Program-made: the position numbers and the translations under genes
Notes under the pieces: generated by a model
What the model was told of the DNA's origin: nothing
What the model saw: only the letters and a program-made list of their open reading frames with translations
Database searches by the model: none
Source of the DNA: Cupriavidus basilensis
GTDB taxonomy: Bacteria; Pseudomonadota; Gammaproteobacteria; Burkholderiales; Burkholderiaceae
Direction of reading: 5' to 3'
Assembly: GCF_029335485.1 (NCBI RefSeq)
Contig: NZ_JARJLM010000622.1
Location: forward strand, 1 to 39,650
Length of the DNA: 39,650 nucleotides
Shown: in pieces, positions 8,295-16,757 of the stretch
Layout of the letters: every line of letters starts with the position of its first letter
Position numbering within the stretch: position 1 is the first letter of the stretch

Positions 8295-9629
8295 TCAGAT
8301 CAGCGCGCGCATGTGGCCCCACCACGGCTGATCCAGGCTGACCTTGGCCCAGCGGCCCAGCGCGCAGCTGTCGGCCGAGGTGCCGCCCTGATGCGGCAGC
8401 GCCGGCAACGGCTTGTCCAGTTTGGCGATCAGGTAGATCTCGTTCTTCTCGATGGGCGGGAAGGGCACGAAGTAACGCGCTTGCTCGCCGTCCGGCGCGC
8501 GCGGCAGGATTTCCGCAACCTTCGCGGACAAGGGAGCGGCAACACCGTCCACGCGCACCGTGACCTTGGCGCCGGGCAGCAGGTCATTGCTGAGGCTGCG
8601 CGGGAATACCGCCACCACGCGGGGCTGCGCGCAGTTGGCGCTGCGCAACAACGTCGCGCCGGCCGCCACGCGCGTGCCCGGCGGCGCCAGCACATCCTGG
8701 ACCATGCCCGTGTCGTAGGCCTTGATATCCAGATTGGACATGCGGTCGAGCCGCTTCTCTTCGTCGGCGATCAACGCATCAACCGATTGGCCATACTGCT
8801 GAAGCTGAGTCAGCGCAGCCTGAAGCTGGGTGATCTCCGCCGCCAGCTCGTCATGCCGTTGCGTCAGGGTCGACACCGCGCCGTCGGTGCTGGAGAGATA
8901 CACCTTGCCCTTGGCGGCCTGGCTGTTGCTGAGCGCGTTGTCGAGTTCGGCGCGGATCGCCTCCTTGGAGTTCGACAGGATCGACAGCTGGTAGCGCGAG
9001 GCATTGGTGTAGGCCTCGCTGACCGCGCCCGCCCATTGCATGGACTGGTTGCGGTTCACTACGTCTTCCTGCTGGTCCACCTGTTCCTTGGCGACTGCCA
9101 TGCGCGCCTCGATACCCCGTATCTTGGCGGCATGCTCTGCCTGCGCGGCAGTCTGGTACTTCCTGGTCTGCTGGTCGGTGGCGGCAAGGCGGCTTTGATC
9201 GCCTTCGAGCTTGGCCTTGGCGGCGTCGTAGCGCTGCTGGGTGTCGAGCTTCTTGCCGGTCAGCTCAACCAGCAAGGCGCGGTCGATATTGGGGTTCTGC
9301 ACGCTCACCAGCGTGTCACCGGGAGCGAAGGACGTTCCCACCGCGACATGCTGGCTCGCCACCACCCCCTCCACCGGCGTGGTGATCAGGTTGACCGGAC
9401 CATCGACCACGGCGCGTTCGGATGAACGCGTGAACACGGGCGGGAACATCACGGTCAGGATCACCCATACGATGAAGATGGCCACGCCATAGCTGGTCAT
9501 GCGCGGCACCACATGCCAGAGCGGCCGTTTGCTCAGCTTGCCGCCGCCTCTCGCGGGTGTCAGTTCGTCCGTGCGCAGGTTGGGCAGGTGCGTGGCCTGC
9601 GGGCGGCTGTGTTCCAGTTTGTCGCTCAT
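8295..9629 (-). CDS. HlyD-family periplasmic adaptor (membrane-fusion) protein of polysaccharide-like operon
   Basis: Seen: 444 residues from the ATG at 9629, which has GAGGA about 6 nt upstream; the longer frame would need a TTG at 9647. A short cytoplasmic segment is followed by one membrane helix (about residues 43-62, TSYGVAIFIVWVILTVMF). Next come a lipoyl-like half (TTPVEGVVASQHVAVGTSFAPGDTLVSVQ), a long alpha-hairpin/coiled-coil region (about 105-285) and the second lipoyl half (GMVQDVLAPPGTRVAAGATL). A C-terminal beta-barrel region ends in VSLDQPWWGHMRALI. Known: such adaptors link an inner-membrane machine to an outer-membrane channel; Alg44 and BgsB play comparable roles next to GT2 synthases. 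It is the first gene of the operon, and its stop overlaps a possible ATG for the next gene. Confidence 0.85.
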   Translation of the reverse strand: MSDKLEHSRPQATHLPNLRTDELTPARGGGKLSKRPLWHVVPRMTSYGVAIFIVWVILTVMFPPVFTRSSERAVVDGPVNLITTPVEGVVASQHVAVGTSFAPGDTLVSVQNPNIDRALLVELTGKKLDTQQRYDAAKAKLEGDQSRLAATDQQTRKYQTAAQAEHAAKIRGIEARMAVAKEQVDQQEDVVNRNQSMQWAGAVSEAYTNASRYQLSILSNSKEAIRAELDNALSNSQAAKGKVYLSSTDGAVSTLTQRHDELAAEITQLQAALTQLQQYGQSVDALIADEEKRLDRMSNLDIKAYDTGMVQDVLAPPGTRVAAGATLLRSANCAQPRVVAVFPRSLSNDLLPGAKVTVRVDGVAAPLSAKVAEILPRAPDGEQARYFVPFPPIEKNEIYLIAKLDKPLPALPHQGGTSADSCALGRWAKVSLDQPWWGHMRALI

Positions 9630-10270
9630 GGCATCCTCTTTTTGCAAATTCGTGCGATGCGGCTTTTACAAAAAAAAACGGCAAGCCGATAGCATCGGGC
9701 GTGTCCGCGAGGCCGCTCGTTCCGGGTGAACCTGTCCCCCAATTTATTTATCTGCGATGCGCTGTGCCGCGGCTCAACCGGGCTGCTTGCACATCCTTGC
9801 GTGGACCGTGCGTGCCGGTCCGCTGAATTGCCCGCACCCCGGCCAAGCGCCGGAATGGAGCGACTGCGTATAGCCTGACGGCCATGAATGACACCCGTGA
9901 ATGTGCAGGGCTCGTGTCCGCTGCACCTTGGCGAGTGATTGAAGGCTAGCCAAGAAGACGGATGGTTGCTGTAAAAAGATGTAAGAGCGGGATGTCACAC
10001 TACGGATTGCGCTAGCATCGGACGTCACTATGGTCGTGACCGCAGAGACCTTGCTTGCACATTGGCGTGGCCGGATTTTCGGAAGACGATGCATATCGTG
10101 CGGGTCTTTTGTGCATTGTTTCGACCAGCAATACGCGGTTTGCCGTTTCGCTGTTGCAAAAATGGCGTGAATAAGTGGCGTGAATAAGTGGCGTGAATTT
10201 TTGCAGGGTTCCACGCACCGCACGGCCTGAGGCCCGCTTGCTGCTCATGGTGAGGTGACGGCAAAGGGCA
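9630..10270. other. Intergenic region upstream of the polysaccharide-like operon
   Basis: About 640 nt with no convincing gene on either strand; short open frames here have no recognisable protein character. It must hold the promoter for the leftward four-gene operon. It is less GC-rich than the flanking genes, contains A/T runs near 9,665-9,680, and has a short tandem repeat at 10,163-10,199. Confidence 0.5.
10163..10199. repeat. 13-bp tandem repeat, nearly three copies
   Basis: The unit TGGCGTGAATAAG occurs at 10163-10175 and 10176-10188, and its first 11 bases recur at 10189-10199. It lies in the intergenic region between two convergent-independent leftward units, upstream of the HlyD/GT2 operon and after the amidohydrolase terminator. 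No function is evident; it could be a protein-binding array or replication-slippage product. Confidence 0.85.
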
Positions 10271-10271
10271 A

Positions 10272-10301
10272 CAAAAAGGGCCGGCGCAAGCGCCAGCCCT
10301 T
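10272..10301 (-). terminator. Rho-independent terminator after the amidohydrolase gene
   Basis: On the minus strand a GC-rich stem (AAGGGC/GCCCTT outer part and GGCG/CGCC inner part with one mismatch, loop of 4) is followed directly by TTTTTGTT. It begins about 40 nt beyond the stop codon of the amidohydrolase gene, in the correct orientation to end that transcript. Confidence 0.8.
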
Positions 10302-10342
10302 GGGCCTGCCCGCAGGAGATTCCGCGGGCAGGGGCGGGCGCG

Positions 10343-12013
10343 TCAGCGCTGGTTTGCGTCCGCGTACACGCGTTCACCCGCCACCCAGGTCTGCAGCACG
10401 CGGGTCTTCCAGATCTCGGCCGGCGCCACCTTGAACAGGTCCTGGTCGACCAGGATGAAGTCGGCCCATTTGCCCGGTTCCAGCGAACCCAGCGTCTTCT
10501 CCTGATGCTCCGCATAGGCGGCGTCCAGCGTAAAGGCGCGGAAGGCCTGGGCCAGCGTCATGGCTTCTTCCGGATGCCAGCCCTTGATCGGGCGGCCTTC
10601 GTGGTCGGTACGCGTCACCGCGGCGTGCAGGCCGTAGAACGGGTTGGCCGATTCCACCGGGAAGTCCGAGCCGCCGGCGATCACGGTGCCTTGCCTGAGC
10701 AGCGTCTGCCAGGCGTAGGCGCCCTTGATGCGCTCCTTGCCGATGCGGTCTTCCGCCATGTTCATGTCGCTGGTGGCGTGGGTGGGCTGCATCGAGGCGA
10801 TCAGGTCGAGCTGCTTGAAGCGCGGGATGTCCGGCAGCGAGATCACCTGCGCATGCTCGATGCGGTTGCGCAGTTCGCGGCCGCCGACTTCCTTGTAGGC
10901 GGCTTCGATCGCGTCCAGCACCTGGTGGTTGGTGGCGTCGCCGATGGCGTGCACATTGACCTGGTAGCCAGCCTTGATGGCCATCTTGACGCTGGCCTGC
11001 ATGGCCGCGTCGCTCATGAACAGCAGGCCGCTGTGCACGTGGTCGTCGGAGTACGGCGCCATCAGCGCCGCGCCGCGGCTGCCCAGCGCGCCGTCGCCGT
11101 ACAGCTTGACCGCACGCAGGTAGTAGCGGTCGCCGCCGTAGCCGGACAGCGGGCCCTTGGCGGACAGCGCCTTGAAGTCGTCGCCGGTGTCGCGGATCAT
11201 GCCGTAGATGCGCGTGGTCAGCTTGCCCTGGTCGGCGAACTCGCGGTAGATGCGGTCCTCCTGCGCGGTCACGCCGGCGTCGCCCGCGCCGGTCAGGCCA
11301 AGCGCGTTCATATGCGCCAGCGCGGCGGCCAGCGCGGCGCGGCGGTCGTCGTCGGAGTAGGGCGGAATCACGTTGTTGACCAGCGCCATGGCCTTGTCGA
11401 CCAGCACGCCGGTGGGGTTGCCGCTGGCGTCACGCTCGATGCGCCCGCCTGCCGGATCCTTGGTGTCGCGCGTGATGCCGGCGGCCTGCATGGCCTTGGT
11501 GTTGAGCCAGGCGGCGTGGCCGTCCACGCGGATCAGGCGTACCGGGCGGTCCGCTACCGCCGCGTCCAGTTCAGCCGCGGTGGGGAAACGGCCCAGTTTC
11601 CAGTTGACCTGGTTCCAGCCGTAGCCGAGCAGCCATTGGCGCTGCGGGTTCTTGTCGCCGTAGGTGCGGATGATGCCTTGCGCTTGCTGGAGATCCCTGG
11701 TGCCCGACAGCGAGATCTCGGTGGTCTTGAAACCCAGGCGGAACACGTGGCCGTGCGCGTCGATCAGGCCCGGCAGCAGGGTCTTGCCGTGGCCGTCGAT
11801 GCGCTTGGCCTCGGGGTACTGCGCGCGCAGCGCGGTGGCGTCGCCGGTGGCCAGCACCTTGCCCTGGTCGAACACCAGGCCAGTGAAGCTGGCGACCTGA
11901 TCATTCCTCAGGGTATAGCCCTGCACGGATTCGATCAGGGTGGGCGCGGCATGGGCCGACAGGGTGAAGCCGGCGGCGATTGCCAGCAGGCTCTTGCGGA
12001 TCGCGTGTTTCAA
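10343..12013 (-). CDS. Secreted YtcJ-like metal-dependent amidohydrolase
   Basis: Seen: 556 residues with a signal peptide (MKHAIRKSLLAIAAGFTLSA, cleavage about AHA-AP). The start is a TTG at 12013, supported by AAGGAG about 8 nt upstream. Metal-site motifs of the amidohydrolase superfamily are present: HGH at 87-89 within LPGLIDAHGHV, then NVHAIGD, RIEHAQ and GGSDFPVE. SLEPGKWADFILVD near the C-terminus is the usual end motif. Known: YtcJ/NfdA-type enzymes hydrolyse amide or formamide bonds; substrates are mostly undefined. The signal peptide indicates a periplasmic enzyme, which not all relatives are. It lies 76 nt downstream of lysP on the same strand and may be co-transcribed, hinting at release of an amino acid or amine from a periplasmic precursor (inference). 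A clear terminator follows. Confidence 0.88.
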   Translation of the reverse strand: MKHAIRKSLLAIAAGFTLSAHAAPTLIESVQGYTLRNDQVASFTGLVFDQGKVLATGDATALRAQYPEAKRIDGHGKTLLPGLIDAHGHVFRLGFKTTEISLSGTRDLQQAQGIIRTYGDKNPQRQWLLGYGWNQVNWKLGRFPTAAELDAAVADRPVRLIRVDGHAAWLNTKAMQAAGITRDTKDPAGGRIERDASGNPTGVLVDKAMALVNNVIPPYSDDDRRAALAAALAHMNALGLTGAGDAGVTAQEDRIYREFADQGKLTTRIYGMIRDTGDDFKALSAKGPLSGYGGDRYYLRAVKLYGDGALGSRGAALMAPYSDDHVHSGLLFMSDAAMQASVKMAIKAGYQVNVHAIGDATNHQVLDAIEAAYKEVGGRELRNRIEHAQVISLPDIPRFKQLDLIASMQPTHATSDMNMAEDRIGKERIKGAYAWQTLLRQGTVIAGGSDFPVESANPFYGLHAAVTRTDHEGRPIKGWHPEEAMTLAQAFRAFTLDAAYAEHQEKTLGSLEPGKWADFILVDQDLFKVAPAEIWKTRVLQTWVAGERVYADANQR

Positions 12014-12089
12014 ATCAACTCTCCTTGTTGTTGTGGTGCAGCGCTTTTTCTTCTTGTGTGCTCTCAGGATGTTTACTGCTTACTGCGCT

Positions 12090-13622
12090 TTATTCCGCCG
12101 CCGCCGTGGCGGGAAGGGCGGAGCCTTCCGCTGCGCCGCGGGCGGGCGGCAGCGGCGGGAATGTCATGTCGGCGTAGCGCACGAAGCGCGTCTTGCGCAC
12201 GATGCGGTAGCCCAGCCAGATCAGCAGGAAGATCGGGATGCCGATATAGGTGGCGGTGACCGCCACCCAGTCGATCCTGCCGTCCATGAAGGCCTGGTAG
12301 TTCTGCCCCAGCGTGACGATCAGGCACAGCACGAAGGCGAAGATCGGACCGTAGGGAAAGAAGGGCGAGCGATAAGGCAGGCGCGACAGGTCGAGCCCCT
12401 GCGCGACGAAGCCGCGGCGGAAGCGATAGTGGCTGATGGCAATGCCGAGCCAGGCGATAAAGCCCGTCATGCCCGACAGGTTGAGCAGCCACAGGTAGAC
12501 CGACTTGCTCTCGAACAGCGAGGTCAGGAAGCACAGCGCGCCGACCGCGGTGGTGGCCAGCAGCGCCATCAGCGGCACGCCGTTGCGCGTCAGGCCCGCG
12601 AACACGCGCGGTGCGCGGCCTTCGGTGGCGAGGTTGTAGAGCATGCGGGTGGAGGCGTACATGCCGGAATTGCCGGCCGACAGCACGGCGGTCAGGATCA
12701 CCGCGTTCATCACGCCGGCGGCGAATGCCAGTCCCGCATGGCGGAACACCAGCGTGAACGGGCTCACGCCGACCGTTTCCACATCGTTCTTGAGCAGGCT
12801 GGGATCGGTATAGGGAATCAGGATGCCGATGATCAGGATCGCCAGCACGTAGAACAGCAGGATGCGCCAGAACACCTGCCGCACGGCGCGCGGGATGTTC
12901 CTGGCGGGATCGGCGGATTCGCCGGCCGCCACGCCGATCAGTTCGGTGCCCTGGAAGGAGAAGCCCGCGATCATGGCCACGCCGATCATCGCCGGCAGGC
13001 CGCCGACGAAGGGCGCGTCGCCGGCGGTCAGGTTCACCAGCCCCGCCGGCACCCCGCCGGTATCGCCGCGCAGGATGCCGAAGATCATCAGCACGCCGAT
13101 GACGATGAAGGCGATCACCGTCACCACCTTGACCAGCGCGCACCAGTATTCGGCCTCGCCGAAGCCGCGTACCGAGATGGCGTTGAGCAGGAACATCACC
13201 GTGAGAAACAGCGCGCTCCACAGCAGTCCCGGCGTGTCCGGGAACCAGTACTGCATCACCAACTGCGCTGCCGCCAGCTCCACGGCGATGGTGACCGCCC
13301 AGTTGTACCAGTAGTTCCAGCCCAGCGCGAAGCCGAAGCCTTCGTCGACGTACAGCGCGCCGTAGGTGGCGAAGGAGCCGGACACCGGCATGTAGGCGGC
13401 CAGCTCGCCCAGGCTGGTCATCAGGAAATAGACCATGGCGCCGATCAGCACGTAAGCCGCGAGCGCCCCGCCTGGCCCGGCTTGCGCGATGGTGGCGCCG
13501 GACGCCACGAACAGCCCGGTGCCGATCGAGCCGCCGATCGCGATCATGGTGAGATGGCGGGCGCGCAGGGTGCGGCGCAGGGCGGGGGGCGGTGTGCTGG
13601 AAACGGGTTGCTGGCTGGTCAT
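12090..13622 (-). CDS. lysP: Lysine-specific permease (AAT family)
   Basis: Seen: 510 residues. I chose the ATG at 13622, giving MTSQQPVSSTPP before the conserved LRARHLTMIAIGGSIGTGLF; the frame is open to 13736 but the extra residues are not protein-like. Twelve membrane segments are expected. Long stretches match Escherichia coli LysP as I remember it: GGSIGTGLFVASGATI, VYFLMTSLGELAAYMPVSGS, GFALGWNYWYNWAVTI, AVILTAVLSAGNSGMYASTR and GMTGFIAWLGIAISHYRFRR. Known: LysP is a proton-coupled lysine importer of the inner membrane and in E. coli also takes part in CadC signalling. No clear Shine-Dalgarno is seen at this start. The downstream amidohydrolase may share its transcript. Confidence 0.9.
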   Translation of the reverse strand: MTSQQPVSSTPPPALRRTLRARHLTMIAIGGSIGTGLFVASGATIAQAGPGGALAAYVLIGAMVYFLMTSLGELAAYMPVSGSFATYGALYVDEGFGFALGWNYWYNWAVTIAVELAAAQLVMQYWFPDTPGLLWSALFLTVMFLLNAISVRGFGEAEYWCALVKVVTVIAFIVIGVLMIFGILRGDTGGVPAGLVNLTAGDAPFVGGLPAMIGVAMIAGFSFQGTELIGVAAGESADPARNIPRAVRQVFWRILLFYVLAILIIGILIPYTDPSLLKNDVETVGVSPFTLVFRHAGLAFAAGVMNAVILTAVLSAGNSGMYASTRMLYNLATEGRAPRVFAGLTRNGVPLMALLATTAVGALCFLTSLFESKSVYLWLLNLSGMTGFIAWLGIAISHYRFRRGFVAQGLDLSRLPYRSPFFPYGPIFAFVLCLIVTLGQNYQAFMDGRIDWVAVTATYIGIPIFLLIWLGYRIVRKTRFVRYADMTFPPLPPARGAAEGSALPATAAAE

Positions 13623-13886
13623 AGGCAATAAAGGATGGGAGTGCGCAAGCCGGGTGCGCCGGCGCTGTCCGCACTCACCGGCGGCGCCGGCATCAGTGGG
13701 GAAACGCGGCGATGCGCGCAAAGGCGCAGGGTACATTTACCGGCTGGTACATTGGGCGGCATCATAAGAGAAAACGCCGCCCGGGGAAAGCCGCGATGGT
13801 CCGCGCAGGGCCGGTTTCGCGACGTTGCAGTGCGGCATGGCTAGAATCTGGGGTTTGCCATCCTCGCGGTATCCGGAACCATCCTC

Positions 13887-14774
13887 ATGAACCTGCCCTT
13901 CAACGACAGCTATCTTCTACATATCGGGCTGAGCGCCGGCATCGTGCTGGCCGGCATGCTGGCCGTGAAGTTCATCAACCGATTTTTCCAGGCGCGCCAG
14001 CAGGGGGACAAGGACAACCGCGGCAGCTATCGCACCTGGACCGTGGCTTCGCGCAACGTGGTCGGCGCCGTGGTGTTCCTGCTGCTGCTCGGGATCTGGG
14101 TGTCGGAGCTCAAGAGCGTGGCGATCTCGCTGACCGCCTTCGCGGTGGCGCTGGTGATCGGCGGCAAGGAACTCGTGATGTGTTTCCTCGGCGCCTTCCT
14201 GCGCATGATGGCGCGCCCCTTCCAGCTCGGGGACATCGTGGAGATCGGCCCCTACTCCGGCGAAGTGGCGGATATGGACGCGCTCACCACCACGCTGGTG
14301 GAAATCGCCGGTGCGCGCCAGTTCACCGGCTCCACCGTGCAGATTCCCAACAGCATGCTGCTGACCTCCGCGGTGCGCAATCACTCCCAGTCGGGCAAGT
14401 ACACCCTGGAGACCCTGCGCATCCCGCTGCCCGAGAAGAGCGACCCGGACCGCGTCGAGGCCACGCTGATCGGGATCACCGAGCAGGTGTGCGCGCCGTT
14501 CCTGGACGAGGCCCGGCACAGCCTGCAGGAGTACGGCGGCACGCGCTTTCTCGATCTCTCCCAGTTCGAGCCCCGCGTGATGTTCGAAGCCATGGCGGCG
14601 GACCGGCTCGACGTGCTGGTGCGCTTCCCGGTGCCGGTGGCCTCGCGGCTCTCGGTCGGGCAGCAGATCCTGCGCAGGTATCACCTGCAGCGTATCGCGG
14701 AGGCTGCGGCGCAGGCGGCATCCGGCGCCGCGGGCGCGTCCCCGCAGCAAGCCGGGGCGGCTTCGGCGTCCTGA
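13887..14774 (+). CDS. MscS-family mechanosensitive ion channel
   Basis: Seen: 295 residues. Three N-terminal membrane segments are present (about residues 8-28, 50-68 and 72-105). The third corresponds to the pore helix and runs into FLRMMARPFQLGDIVEIGPY, followed by the MscS beta-domain pattern (GEVADMDALTTTLVEI, then TVQIPNSMLL). The C-terminus is Ala/Gly-rich. Known: MscS-type channels open under membrane tension and release solutes during hypo-osmotic shock. The length is close to E. coli MscS (286). The start at 13887 gives a normal amphipathic N-terminus; the ribosome-binding site is weak. It is divergent from lysP and 159 nt upstream of the alcohol dehydrogenase gene, with no sign of functional linkage to either. 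Confidence 0.88.
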   Translation: MNLPFNDSYLLHIGLSAGIVLAGMLAVKFINRFFQARQQGDKDNRGSYRTWTVASRNVVGAVVFLLLLGIWVSELKSVAISLTAFAVALVIGGKELVMCFLGAFLRMMARPFQLGDIVEIGPYSGEVADMDALTTTLVEIAGARQFTGSTVQIPNSMLLTSAVRNHSQSGKYTLETLRIPLPEKSDPDRVEATLIGITEQVCAPFLDEARHSLQEYGGTRFLDLSQFEPRVMFEAMAADRLDVLVRFPVPVASRLSVGQQILRRYHLQRIAEAAAQAASGAAGASPQQAGAASAS

Positions 14775-14933
14775 TCCCCAAGCGCGGCGCGGGCTGGCGG
14801 GTGGCGCGGCGGCGAGGCTTCACCGAATCCCGTTTCGGCTGTATGGTAGCGCTCTGCGCCGCCCATCGCCGGGGAGGCTGGAATCGTAGTACGTCGAATA
14901 CGCCGAACAACGCGCCGAACAACGAGGAGACCC

Positions 14934-16025
14934 ATGAAAGCCGCCGTCCTGCATCAACCCAAGACCCCGCTCGTGATCGAAGACGTCGCCATCGGCAAGC
15001 CCGGGCCGCGCGAGGTGCTGCTGCGCACGGCAGCGGTCGGCGTTTGCCACTCCGACCTGCATTTTCTCGACGGCGCCTATCCGTTCCCGATGCCGGTGGT
15101 GCTCGGCCACGAGGCGGCCGGGGTGGTCGAGCAGGTGGGCGCGGAGGTGCGCACGGTCAAGCCCGGTGATCACGTGATCACCTGCCTGTCGGCATACTGC
15201 GGCCATTGCGAACACTGCCTGACCGGGCACCTGTCGCTGTGCGTGGAGCCGGACACCAAGCGCCGCGAGGGCGAGGAACCGCGCCTGCTGGCCAAGGGCG
15301 GGAGCGGGACCATGAACCAGTTCCTCAACCTGTCCGCCTTTGCCGAGCAGATGCTGGTCCACGAGCACGCGCTGGTGGCGATCCGCCCGGAAATGCCGCT
15401 GGACCGCGCCGCGCTGATCGGCTGCGCGGTGACCACCGGCGTGGGCGCCGTGGTGCACACCGCGCGCGTGAGCCCAGGCGAGACCGTGGCGGTGATCGGC
15501 TGTGGCGGCATTGGCCTGGCCACCATCAACGGCGCCGCCATTGCCGGCGCGGGCCGCATCATCGCCATCGACCGCGTGCCGGGCAAGCTGGAGCTGGCCA
15601 GGAAGTTCGGTGCGACCGACGTCATCAACGCCGCCGACGTGGATGCGGTGGAGGCGGTGCGCGAATTGACGCGCGGTGGCGTGCATCACGCCTTCGAGGC
15701 CATCGGCCTCAAGCAGACCACCGAACAGGCCTTCGCCATGCTGCGCCGCGGCGGCACCGCCACCGTGATCGGCATGATCGCGCCGGGCGTGAAGATCGAG
15801 ATCAAGGGCACCGACTTCCTGGCCGAAAAGCGCATCCAGGGCTCGCTGATGGGTTCCAACCGCTTTCCGGTGGATATGCCGCGGCTGGTGGATTTCTACC
15901 TGTCGGGCAAGCTCAGGCTGGATGAGCTGATCTCGCGCCGCATGCCGCTGGAGAACATCAACGAGGCCTTCGACGAACTGCGCCGCGGCGAGCTGGCACG
16001 CTCGGTGATCATGTTCGAGCATTGA
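14934..16025 (+). CDS. Zinc-dependent alcohol dehydrogenase (MDR superfamily, class-III-like)
   Basis: Seen: 363 residues starting after a good GAGGAG. Catalytic-zinc ligands are Cys38 (GVCHSD) and His59-Glu60 (LGHEAAG). The structural-zinc loop has Cys89, Cys92, Cys95 and Cys103 (CGHCEHC followed by LTGHLSLC). The Rossmann motif VIGCGGIGL lies at about residues 187-195, and the acidic residue after the second strand (IAIDRV) suggests NAD+ rather than NADP+. Known: such enzymes oxidise primary alcohols or S-hydroxymethyl-thiol adducts; the sequence resembles the group annotated as Zn-dependent alcohol dehydrogenases related to class III. It appears to be a single-gene unit. Substrate cannot be inferred from context. 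Confidence 0.9.
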   Translation: MKAAVLHQPKTPLVIEDVAIGKPGPREVLLRTAAVGVCHSDLHFLDGAYPFPMPVVLGHEAAGVVEQVGAEVRTVKPGDHVITCLSAYCGHCEHCLTGHLSLCVEPDTKRREGEEPRLLAKGGSGTMNQFLNLSAFAEQMLVHEHALVAIRPEMPLDRAALIGCAVTTGVGAVVHTARVSPGETVAVIGCGGIGLATINGAAIAGAGRIIAIDRVPGKLELARKFGATDVINAADVDAVEAVRELTRGGVHHAFEAIGLKQTTEQAFAMLRRGGTATVIGMIAPGVKIEIKGTDFLAEKRIQGSLMGSNRFPVDMPRLVDFYLSGKLRLDELISRRMPLENINEAFDELRRGELARSVIMFEH

Positions 16026-16104
16026 GCCCGCGGGCGGCGGCCCGGGCCGCGGTTTCGCCGGATTTCCCCGCCGCTGACGCGCGCACTGGCTGGTCCGCTC
16101 GCGC

Positions 16105-16677
16105 CTATGCTTGCGGCTGTCGCAGTGCGCCTGACGCGGCCGCGCGCCGCACCGCCGCCGGGTAGCGCACCGTGAAGATCACGGCGCCCGCGAAGGCGGC
16201 GGCCGTGGCCGCGATGTCGACCCACAGCGGGATGGCGCTGACATATTCCGCCGCCGCATCGGCGGCCACCATCACCGCCAGCGCGGCGGCCCAGGCCAGC
16301 GTGATATGGCGGTTCACCGCCAGGAAACGCGGCGCGTTCCAGTACTCGCGCGGTACGCGCTCGCGGGCATATTGCAGCGTGAACGGACGGCCGATCGCCA
16401 GCGAGATCACCACGATGGCCAGCAGGCCGCCGTCCACCGCGAGCCGCACCGTGGCCACCGTCCACTGCGGCGCAGCCACCACGGTATAGAGCAGCAGCAC
16501 GGCGAACAGCGCCAGGCTCCCCACTTCCAGCACCTTGAGCGATTCTCCCCGCCGCCTCATGCGCAGGCACATGAAGAGCGATACGGCGCAGGCCGCGCCG
16601 AGCCCTGCCAGGGGCGACGCCATCCGCATGGCGACGAAGAAAGCGATGAAGGGCGCGAATCCGGTCAGCATTCCCAT
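16105..16677 (-). CDS. Conserved multi-pass membrane protein of unknown function
   Basis: Seen: 190 residues with about five to six hydrophobic segments, separated by basic loops (RMRRRGESLK near 41-50). A conserved-looking central segment reads IGRPFTLQYARERVPREYWN, followed by APRFLAVNRHITLAWA. A strong AAGGAG lies about 8 nt before the ATG. I do not recognise a functional family. It is the last gene of a leftward group TetR, carotenoid oxygenase, this gene, lying 80 nt after the oxygenase, so co-regulation with the oxygenase is likely. Any role in handling hydrophobic substrates or products would be speculation. Confidence 0.75.
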   Translation of the reverse strand: MGMLTGFAPFIAFFVAMRMASPLAGLGAACAVSLFMCLRMRRRGESLKVLEVGSLALFAVLLLYTVVAAPQWTVATVRLAVDGGLLAIVVISLAIGRPFTLQYARERVPREYWNAPRFLAVNRHITLAWAAALAVMVAADAAAEYVSAIPLWVDIAATAAAFAGAVIFTVRYPAAVRRAAASGALRQPQA

Positions 16678-16757
16678 GCTGGTCTCCTTGGTGTCGTGAT
16701 GCGGCGCGATGCGTGTCGTGGTGCCGTGCCGCCTGGCGTGGATGATCCGGGGCGGCT

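Noticed and set aside
10505-12259. 584-codon plus-strand frame antisense to the amidohydrolase and end of lysP
   Set aside because: No domain or signal features; both minus-strand genes have unambiguous family motifs.
16037-16050. Perfect 14-bp palindrome GCGGCCCGGGCCGC after the alcohol dehydrogenase gene
   Set aside because: It has no loop and only a short T stretch after it; it is not convincing as a terminator or operator.
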